Assembly (NCBI GenBank): GCA_021793895.1
Contig: JAJYRW010000116.1
Coordinates: 1 to 5,551 of the forward strand
Direction: 5' to 3'
Length of the DNA stretch: 5,551 nucleotides
Source of the DNA: Actinomycetes bacterium
GTDB lineage: Bacteria > Actinomycetota > Actinomycetes > Actinomycetales > JAJYRW01
In this document: positions 1 through 5,551 of the stretch, piece by piece
Layout of the letters: every line of letters starts with the position of its first letter
Position numbering within the stretch: position 1 is the stretch's first letter
Translations under genes and position numbers: made by a program
Notes under the pieces: generated by a model
Told to the model about the DNA's origin: nothing
Database searches by the model: none
What the model saw: only the letters and a program-made list of their open reading frames with translations

Positions 1-1695
1 GATGGGGATGGGGTGGTGCTGCTGGGGCAGGCTGATGCCCCCACCAAGGGCCGCATTGTTGATACCGGGGCGGACTGGCTCGAATACGAAGCGCTTCCGG
101 GCGAGAGAGGTGTAGACACGTTCACCTACGCCGTTGAGGACTGGGTGGGTCAGCGCGCCGTGGCGGAAGTGCGCGTGGGCATTGCCGAGCGGCCCACCAG
201 TTCTGCGCAAGTCATCGCACGTGATGACGAGGTCACGGTGCGGCCCGGTGAGCTCGTCGAAGTTCGCGTTCTGGGCAATGACATTGACGCCTCGGGCGGC
301 GACTTAATCCTGTCGCCGGACCTGCAGCACGAACCTGATGTGGATGCCCGCGTTGCGGGTCGGCGCATCTTAGTGCAGACCGAAGCCAGCCAGGACGGCT
401 CCGTTTTACAGATCGGCTACGAGATCACCAATGAGCGTGGTGGTCGGGACACCGCGGTGTTAACGGTCCGCGTGGACTCGGAAGCCGAACTCCTGCCGCC
501 CATAGCGCGTGATGTGGTGGTGCCGGCCTCGGACACCATTGACCGCTCCAGCATTGAAGTCGATGTGCTTGAAGTGGCCGAAAACCCCAGCGGATCGCGT
601 CAGGACCTTAAAGTTTCAGTGCCCTCGGCCGCTGCCGATGTGGCGACCGTTACGGCCGACCGTTCAATCGTGGTGGAACTGGGCGAATCAAGCCAAACCA
701 TTCCCTATCTGCTCACAAACACCCAGGCCGGCGAAGAGGATTTAGCTTCCTATGCGTTCATCACCGTCCCGGCGCTGGGTGATTACCCGCCCATGCTGCG
801 CCCGCGCGCCCCGCGTTTGACCGTCATCGCCGGGGAAGAACTGGTAATCCCGATTGCGGAGCAGGTAAAGGTGGCTCCGGGTAAACGAGCGCAAATCACT
901 TCGAGCAGCGAGGTCACGGCCACGCGCTCGGATGGGTCTGACCTGGTGGAGGACCGGGAGACGCTGCGCTTCCAAGCGCCGCGCAATTACGCGGGCCCAG
1001 CGTCGATTTCGTTTGAAGTCACCGATGGTGATCGTGATGATCCCGATGCCGGTGTGCGCTCATTCACGCTGCCGATCACGGTTTATGGGGCGGAAGATAA
1101 CCCGCCAAAATTCTCGCCCTCGACGGTGGAAGTCTCACCCGGTGAAGCTCCGCGCAGCATTGACCTAGATGCCTTCACCTCCGCTTCGACGAGTGATCCT
1201 GAAACCGATAGCGGGTACTCCTACAAAATCTCCGGAGACGCGCCCGCGGGGTTTGAGGCGCGTATTTCTGGCTCGCAACTACTGGTCGGTGCCGATATCG
1301 AGATGCCGCGCGGCAGCACCGGTGCGGTGGATATCAACATCGAATATGGCGGGGCCAATACCGTCCAGGGCAGCGTTCCGCTGCGCGTTGTAGCGAGCTC
1401 TCGTCCACTTGCGCGGGTACTGGATCACGAGGTATCCGACGGGGTGGAGGGTGAAGCTTCTCGCGTGTCTGTTTTGGACGGCGCCTTTAACCCTTTCGAT
1501 GACGCGTCACTTTCCGTAGTGAGCGCCACGGTAGAAACGCCGAATGCGGGAACCGCTTCGGTGCAGGGGTCGAACGTGAATGTGCGGCCGGATGCCGGCT
1601 TTATTGGCACCATGGTCACGCGCTATCGGGTTGCCGATGGGACCGGCGATAGTGACCGCGAGGTCGAGGGGCGAATTAAAGTGCGGGTGCGCGGA
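1..1695 (+). repeat. Six tandem Ig/cadherin-like domains (protein-level repeats)
   Basis: This is the N-terminal half of the visible surface protein. Domain boundaries were placed by eye from recurring features: an Asp/Gly-rich turn, a strand of the type DTFTYAVED or SISFEVTDGD near each domain's end, and a terminal alternating Val/Thr strand such as AEVRVGI, TLPITVYG or RIKVRVRG. The repeats differ strongly from one another and show no obvious nucleotide identity, so they are old duplications rather than a recent expansion. The third (about 166-258) and fifth (about 367-466) are the most degenerate and the least certain. Asp-rich turns such as DGDRDDPDAG near residue 343 could bind calcium as in cadherin-like folds, but this is inference. 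Confidence 0.65.
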
Positions 1696-3474
1696 GCCCC
1701 CGATGCCCCCAGCCGCCCGCGCGTGCGAGAAGTGCGGGACCGGACCGTAGTTCTGTCCTGGGATGCACCAACGTCGAATGGGGAGTCCATCGACCGGTAT
1801 CGCGTTAACCACTCACCGGGTGGAGACGTAACGGAGTGCAGTTCAACCACGTGCACGATCGACGGGCTCACCAACGACACCACGTATCGCTTCACGGTTC
1901 AGGCCCATAACGCGGTTGGATGGTCTGAGGCTTCCGGGCAGTCGGATGAGGCGCGGCCCGATGCCAAACCTAGTCGCCCCAGCGCACCCGAACTGGAATT
2001 TGGCGATGGGAAAATCGAGGCTAAATGGAGCGCGCCCGACAGCCCGGGCTCGCCGGTGAAGAATTACCAGTTGCAAATCTCGCCGGCTCCGTCCTCCGGT
2101 GCCACGGTCAATACTTCGCGCACCAGCCACACTTTTGAGGGGCTGCGCAATGGCACGCAATACACGGTGCGCGTCCGTGCCGAAAACGACGCGCCCGACC
2201 CGAGCGACTGGAGCGACGGCGCTCGTTCCACACCTGCTGGAGCTCCTGAACGCCCCAGTGTCGACGCGAGTAAGCGCGGTGGCGACTCCCATGGCGGCCG
2301 CCCGGATATTAAGGCAACGTGGAAGCGCCCCGCATCGAACGGCGCTGAAATAACCGCTTATGAAGTGCAAGTTGAAGACGACGCTGGCAAAGTCATTGCG
2401 AGCGAAAACGTGGGCACCAAGCGCGAATACACCTATCCCAGGGCCAGTAACGGCGTCGAGTACGAGTTCAAGGTGCGCGCAAAAAATAAGGCCGACTGGT
2501 CTGCCTGGGGTGCGGCAAAAACTAAGCCCTACAGTGTTCCGGGCGAAGTAGCTACCCCGAACGCCAGGCCGGGCCGAGACGGCTCCGGCGAGATTCGCGT
2601 CAGCTGGGATCCCGCGGATGATGGCGGAAACGCCATTAAAAGGTACGAAGTTATTGCTTATCGCGATGGCTTTGAGCAGAAGGAAACTCTTCCGGCTCGC
2701 AGTCGCAACTTTACTTTCAGCAATTTGGAGGGCGGGAAGGAGTACAACTTCCGGGTTCGTGCCGAGAATGAGGCGGGCTGGGGCAAGCAGAGTTCGCCGG
2801 CGAGCGCTACCGCGACGACCCCACCGGGCAAGCCGCGGGTTAATCTCACGGTTTCGGAAGGGGACGTTCCTAAAGTCGCAGTCTCTTGGAATGACGTGGA
2901 TTCGGGCGGTTTTGACCACGTCGGTTATGAGGCATGGTATTCCATCAATGGTGGCCGAGAGCGCCGAGCCGATATGGGATCCGGGAACTCAGCCTCCTTC
3001 GAAGTGCCCGGCCTTGACCCGGGCGAGTCCGTGCCGGTGGAAGTTTCGGTCACCGCTGAAACTCGTGGCGGTACCAGTACCGGCACCAAGACGGAACATG
3101 TTTCCCGACCTATTCCCGAGCCGGACGGCTTAAAAATTACCCCCGAGTACGGCAGCAACATTACCCTCGAACTCGATTGGAATGCTGCCCCAGATATCTC
3201 CACCTATAAAGTTTCGTGGTCGATTGACGGAGGTAAAGAAGAAACGGACGACTACTCGAGCACGTCCGCGGTGTTAACAAACTCCGATGGCCCGTTCGAG
3301 CCCGGTCAGAAAGTAAAAGTCACCGTGCAATCCCGCGCGCCGAATGGTGCTACGTCCGATGCGCACAGTAAAACGCATACGATCGGCCCGCCACCGACAT
3401 CAACAACACCGAGTAATGAACTCGCCCAAGTAAAAACATACTTTCGGTTCTTTCCCATGACAGGACTATCGTGA
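1..3474 (+). CDS. Ig-like/Fn3 multidomain surface protein, 5' partial
   Basis: The frame is open from base 1 (the first codons read Asp-Gly-Asp-Gly) to the TGA at 3472-3474, giving 1157 residues. The GTG at 13 is internal, not a start, so the N-terminus with any signal peptide or membrane anchor lies upstream. Residues 1-565 hold about six Ig/cadherin-like beta-sandwich domains (approximately 1-63, 65-157, 166-258, 261-365, 367-466, 466-565). The second shows the bacterial Ig/cadherin pattern with VLGNDID. Residues 566-1129 hold six Fn3 domains. A PPPTSTTP linker and a short tail follow. No membrane segment, enzyme domain or canonical LPXTG anchor is visible in this part. Only two cysteines were seen. 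Such repeats normally act as spacers or ligand-binding modules outside the cell, so an extracellular role is inferred. The gene is translationally coupled to the MoxR gene, as in the actinobacterial Fn3-MoxR-DUF58 cluster. The ligand is unknown. Confidence 0.93.
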   Translation, partial: DGDGVVLLGQADAPTKGRIVDTGADWLEYEALPGERGVDTFTYAVEDWVGQRAVAEVRVGIAERPTSSAQVIARDDEVTVRPGELVEVRVLGNDIDASGGDLILSPDLQHEPDVDARVAGRRILVQTEASQDGSVLQIGYEITNERGGRDTAVLTVRVDSEAELLPPIARDVVVPASDTIDRSSIEVDVLEVAENPSGSRQDLKVSVPSAAADVATVTADRSIVVELGESSQTIPYLLTNTQAGEEDLASYAFITVPALGDYPPMLRPRAPRLTVIAGEELVIPIAEQVKVAPGKRAQITSSSEVTATRSDGSDLVEDRETLRFQAPRNYAGPASISFEVTDGDRDDPDAGVRSFTLPITVYGAEDNPPKFSPSTVEVSPGEAPRSIDLDAFTSASTSDPETDSGYSYKISGDAPAGFEARISGSQLLVGADIEMPRGSTGAVDINIEYGGANTVQGSVPLRVVASSRPLARVLDHEVSDGVEGEASRVSVLDGAFNPFDDASLSVVSATVETPNAGTASVQGSNVNVRPDAGFIGTMVTRYRVADGTGDSDREVEGRIKVRVRGAPDAPSRPRVREVRDRTVVLSWDAPTSNGESIDRYRVNHSPGGDVTECSSTTCTIDGLTNDTTYRFTVQAHNAVGWSEASGQSDEARPDAKPSRPSAPELEFGDGKIEAKWSAPDSPGSPVKNYQLQISPAPSSGATVNTSRTSHTFEGLRNGTQYTVRVRAENDAPDPSDWSDGARSTPAGAPERPSVDASKRGGDSHGGRPDIKATWKRPASNGAEITAYEVQVEDDAGKVIASENVGTKREYTYPRASNGVEYEFKVRAKNKADWSAWGAAKTKPYSVPGEVATPNARPGRDGSGEIRVSWDPADDGGNAIKRYEVIAYRDGFEQKETLPARSRNFTFSNLEGGKEYNFRVRAENEAGWGKQSSPASATATTPPGKPRVNLTVSEGDVPKVAVSWNDVDSGGFDHVGYEAWYSINGGRERRADMGSGNSASFEVPGLDPGESVPVEVSVTAETRGGTSTGTKTEHVSRPIPEPDGLKITPEYGSNITLELDWNAAPDISTYKVSWSIDGGKEETDDYSSTSAVLTNSDGPFEPGQKVKVTVQSRAPNGATSDAHSKTHTIGPPPTSTTPSNELAQVKTYFRFFPMTGLS
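1696..3387 (+). repeat. Six tandem fibronectin type III domains
   Basis: Six Fn3 domains of about 90-100 residues sit end to end: 1696-1968, 1969-2241, 2242-2535, 2536-2820, 2821-3120 and 3121-3387 (boundaries approximate). Each starts at a proline-rich junction (APSRP, PSRPSAP, APERP, VPGEV, PPGKP, PEPDG). The B-strand tryptophan is clear in all six (LSWDAP, AKWSAP, ATWKRP, VSWDPA, VSWNDV, LDWNAA). The Tyr-x-Phe/Val-x-Val-x-Ala F-strand is clear in the first four (for example YRFTVQAHN, YNFRVRAEN). Domains 5 and 6 are more divergent: their F-strands read VPVEVSVTAE and VKVTVQSRA. These domains are usually rigid extracellular spacers or adhesion modules. In bifidobacterial PFNA clusters a comparable Fn3 protein has been reported to bind a host cytokine; whether that applies here is unknown. 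Confidence 0.88.
3462..3465 (+). promoter_or_regulatory. Shine-Dalgarno AGGA for the MoxR gene
   Basis: AGGA lies 5 bases upstream of the GTG at 3471, inside the last codons of the surface-protein gene. It supports GTG 3471 over the in-frame ATG at 3483, which has no purine-rich stretch at a suitable distance. Together with the 4-base stop/start overlap it points to translational coupling. Confidence 0.55.
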
Positions 3475-4469
3475 ACACAGCTATGACTGATTCCCAATAC
3501 GGTGTGGAACTAACGCCGGCCGCGGCGGCGCAGTTCGCCGAAACGTTTACCCGCCTGACCGAGCACATCGGCGAGGCGGTTTTGGGAACCGAACACGCGG
3601 TGCGCCTGACACTCACCGCGTTCCTGGCGGAGGGGCACATGCTGCTCGAAGGCGCGCCCGGAACGGGGAAGACATCTTTAGCCCGTTCCTTGGCGGCCAG
3701 TGTCTCCGGCAGCCATCAGCGCATCCAGTTTACGCCCGACCTGCTGCCCTCCGATGTCACCGGCGTGACCATTTTCAACCAGCAAGACTCCGAGTTTGTG
3801 TTCCACCGCGGACCAGTCTTCGCTTCGATTGTGCTAGCAGACGAAATCAACCGGGCCAGCCCCAAAACTCAGTCCGCGCTGCTTGAAGTGATGGAAGAAA
3901 GTCGGGTCACCGTCGATGGGGAAACCCACAGCGTCGGCAAACCCTTTTTCGTGATCGCCACGCAAAACCCGATAGAACAGGCTGGAACCTACCGCCTGCC
4001 CGAAGCGCAATTGGACCGCTTCATCATGAAGACCTCGCTGGGGTATCCCGATCACCACCATGCCGTGCAGATTCTGGCCGGCTCGGCCCACCGGGACCGC
4101 GCGGGGAAGGTCCAGCCCATCATCACCACCGATGACGCCAACGCCCTTGCCGCACAGGCAGCCCAAGCTCACGTCGCCGATCCAGTTCTTGACTACGGCG
4201 CTCGGCTTATTGCAGCCACGCGCACTGATAATCACACGACCCTGGGCGTGTCCGTCCGGGGCGGGCTGGCGCTCATGCGCTGCGCCAAGGTGTGGGCGAT
4301 GTCCAATGGCCGCAACTTCGTGCTGCCCGATGACTTGAAAATCTTGGCCGAGCCCGTTTTGGCCCACCGCATCATGTTGGACCCAGACGCCGAATTCTCT
4401 GGTGTCACCCCCGCGCAAGTGATCGGCCGCATCTTGGCCGAAGTGGCGCCACCGGTAACTCGGGACTAG
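3471..4469 (+). CDS. MoxR-family AAA+ ATPase
   Basis: Complete protein of 332 residues, within the usual MoxR size. Motifs in order: Walker A GAPGTGKT (61-68); Walker B region IVLADEINRA (120-129) with acidic pair D124/E125; sensor 1 IATQNP (162-167); the arginine-finger segment LPEAQLDRF (176-184), with R183 the likely finger; and a sensor-2-like SVRGG (261-265), followed by the lid segment ending VLPDDLKILAEPVLAHRI (284-301). All residues needed for ATP hydrolysis appear intact. MoxR ATPases are cytoplasmic hexamers that remodel or activate partner proteins, typically vWA-domain or DUF58 proteins encoded beside them, and the next gene is such a DUF58 protein. The GTG start overlaps the previous TGA (GTGA) and has AGGA 5 bases upstream, so it is probably translated by coupling with the surface-protein gene. 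The substrate is unknown. Confidence 0.96.
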   Translation: MNTAMTDSQYGVELTPAAAAQFAETFTRLTEHIGEAVLGTEHAVRLTLTAFLAEGHMLLEGAPGTGKTSLARSLAASVSGSHQRIQFTPDLLPSDVTGVTIFNQQDSEFVFHRGPVFASIVLADEINRASPKTQSALLEVMEESRVTVDGETHSVGKPFFVIATQNPIEQAGTYRLPEAQLDRFIMKTSLGYPDHHHAVQILAGSAHRDRAGKVQPIITTDDANALAAQAAQAHVADPVLDYGARLIAATRTDNHTTLGVSVRGGLALMRCAKVWAMSNGRNFVLPDDLKILAEPVLAHRIMLDPDAEFSGVTPAQVIGRILAEVAPPVTRD

Positions 4470-4474
4470 TCCAC

Positions 4475-5551
4475 ATGACGAATTTGGCGTGGGCGGTCCT
4501 GACCGTCGCGGTTTCGGCAATTATTGTCGGAATTGCGCTCGGGTGGGCCGAGTTAGTGGTGTTGGGAGTCGTCAGTGCCGCTGCGCTCGCCATCGCGGCA
4601 CTGCACACGCTGGGCCGCTCCACCTACCGGGTAAAAATTAACCTGCCTACCACCCGCGTCCGGGTGGGGGAGAAGTTCAACTCGGACGTCGTCGTCCAAA
4701 ATTCCGGTCGCAGACTGGTCCTGCCCGCTTCCCTGCGCGTTCCCATCGGAGTCAATGCCGCGCAATTTTCCATTCCGTTGCTGCGCCCGGGCCAAAGTCA
4801 CGATGAGATTGTGACCATTCCCACCGACCGCCGCGGAGTAATCATCATGGGCCCGGCCACTTCGGTGCGCGGCGATGCGTTCTCACTCATTCAGCGTTCT
4901 GTGGAATGGACCGAGCCCATCGAGCTGTTCGTACACCCGGAGATCGTGCGAATCTCGGGCACCGGAGCCGGGCTCATGCGGGATCTAGAAGGGCAAAGCC
5001 TGCAGATCATCGCCGATTCCGACATTTCTTTCCACACCCTGCGCGAATACATTCCCGGAGATGATCGGCGCCACATTCATTGGAAGACCAGCGCCCGCAT
5101 CGGTGACCTAATGGTGCGCCAGTTTGATGACACCCGGCGCACGCGCACTGCGCTGCTGCTCACCGCCCACCCCGATGAGTTTGCTGATGGGGCCGAGTTT
5201 GAACTGGCGGCCTCGGTATTTGCTTCGCTGGGGGTGCAAGCGCTGCGGGAAGAGCGCGATTTGGTGGTGCTCGCCGGCAACGACCAGCTGCGCATCGATG
5301 TGCCGGTGCGGTTTTTAGACGGATGTTCGCGCATCGAATTTAGCTCCGATCAGCGCCGCAGCCACCAGTTGGCGCCCTGGCTTGTAGGCAACGTTCCCGA
5401 CGCTTCGGTGGCGATTTTCGTCGTTGGATCCCAGCGCAGCATCAGTGAACTGCGCGACATGATCGCGCTGGTAGATAAATCGATGATGGTCCTCATCCTG
5501 CGGTGCGAGCGGGGTGCCCCACCCCAGGTACGCCCGCTGGGCGATGCGACT
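4475..5551 (+). CDS. DUF58 domain membrane protein, 3' partial
   Basis: From ATG 4475 the frame is open for 359 codons to the window edge, with no stop; family members usually run somewhat longer, so only the C-terminal end should be missing. Residues about 4-23 and 26-45 are two hydrophobic stretches, probably a membrane hairpin. Residues about 50-155 form a beta-rich domain with the family's RRGV..MGP (119-127) and VRGDAFSL (131-138). The DUF58 signature starts at residue 189 with LREYIPGDD and continues with RRHIHWKTSAR (198-208), after which a vWA-like fold begins. The start is 5 bases after the moxR stop; only a weak GGGA (4462-4465) precedes it, and no earlier in-frame ATG, GTG or TTG was found nearby, so re-initiation after moxR is likely. 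DUF58 proteins are presumed MoxR partners at the membrane. Their biochemical function is unknown. Confidence 0.94.
   Translation, partial: MTNLAWAVLTVAVSAIIVGIALGWAELVVLGVVSAAALAIAALHTLGRSTYRVKINLPTTRVRVGEKFNSDVVVQNSGRRLVLPASLRVPIGVNAAQFSIPLLRPGQSHDEIVTIPTDRRGVIIMGPATSVRGDAFSLIQRSVEWTEPIELFVHPEIVRISGTGAGLMRDLEGQSLQIIADSDISFHTLREYIPGDDRRHIHWKTSARIGDLMVRQFDDTRRTRTALLLTAHPDEFADGAEFELAASVFASLGVQALREERDLVVLAGNDQLRIDVPVRFLDGCSRIEFSSDQRRSHQLAPWLVGNVPDASVAIFVVGSQRSISELRDMIALVDKSMMVLILRCERGAPPQVRPLGDAT

Noticed and set aside
13..15. GTG as the start of the surface-protein gene
   Set aside because: The frame is open upstream to base 1 and starts mid-domain in an Ig-like fold, so the true start is outside the window.
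1843..2919. Long antisense open frame of 358 codons
   Set aside because: It lies wholly opposite the Fn3 domain coding region, whose + strand reading is clearly real. Its translation shows no recognisable domain, and long antisense frames are common in GC-rich genes.
1696..3387. Recent tandem duplication or recombination hot spot in the Fn3 array
   Set aside because: The six domains share only fold-level residues. No long near-identical nucleotide repeats were seen between them.
3414..3442. Possible promoter for moxR (CATACT at 3437-3442 as a -10 box)
   Set aside because: It matches TATAAT at only four of six positions, and the hexamer at the proper spacing upstream (TAATGA) does not resemble TTGACA. 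Low GC alone is not enough.
3483..3485. ATG as alternative start for moxR
   Set aside because: No ribosome binding site at a suitable distance, whereas GTG 3471 has AGGA 5 bases upstream and the typical stop/start overlap.
3834..4520. Antisense open frame of 228 codons across moxR
   Set aside because: It is opposite the well-conserved MoxR gene. Its translation has no family features and its extent is explained by GC-rich codon bias.

Overview
The window looks like the chromosome of an actinobacterium (Actinomycetota). It is GC-rich, with GTG and ATG starts, and the three genes lie tightly packed on the + strand in an order typical of that phylum. TTA leucine codons are used freely in the first gene (for example near 304, 370 and 460), which argues against Streptomyces. 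A smaller-genome lineage such as Actinomycetaceae or Bifidobacteriaceae is more likely, but genus cannot be decided from this window.

Layout: (1) 1-3474 is the C-terminal 1157 residues of a very large secreted or surface-exposed protein, with about six Ig/cadherin-like beta-sandwich domains followed by six fibronectin type III (Fn3) domains. Its 5' end lies outside the window. (2) 3471-4469 is a complete 332-residue MoxR-type AAA+ ATPase whose GTG start overlaps the previous stop by 4 bases. (3) From 4475 to the window edge is a DUF58 membrane-anchored protein, 359 codons, with its 3' end missing. It starts 5 bases after the moxR stop. There is no intergenic space longer than 5 bases, no RNA gene, no mobile element, no CRISPR array and no recognisable promoter or terminator.

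The order Fn3 protein - MoxR ATPase - DUF58 matches the core of the actinobacterial cluster described in bifidobacteria as PFNA (serine/threonine kinase, Fn3 protein, AAA ATPase, DUF58, transglutaminase-like protein, PP2C phosphatase). If this locus follows that plan, a transglutaminase-like membrane protein should come after the window, with kinase, phosphatase or FHA genes nearby. By analogy with MoxR/VWA pairs, the ATPase and DUF58 protein would form a chaperone-like unit at the inner face of the membrane, and the Ig/Fn3 protein would be the extracellular arm. The actual substrate and function are not known.

The less ordinary points are: a low-GC, atypical C-terminal tail on the Fn3 protein ending in a sortase-like FPMTG with no membrane anchor after it; a cytokine-receptor-like WSAWG sequence in the third Fn3 domain; a lone Cys pair in the first Fn3 domain; and a DUF58 vWA-like domain that seems to lack the metal-binding aspartate.
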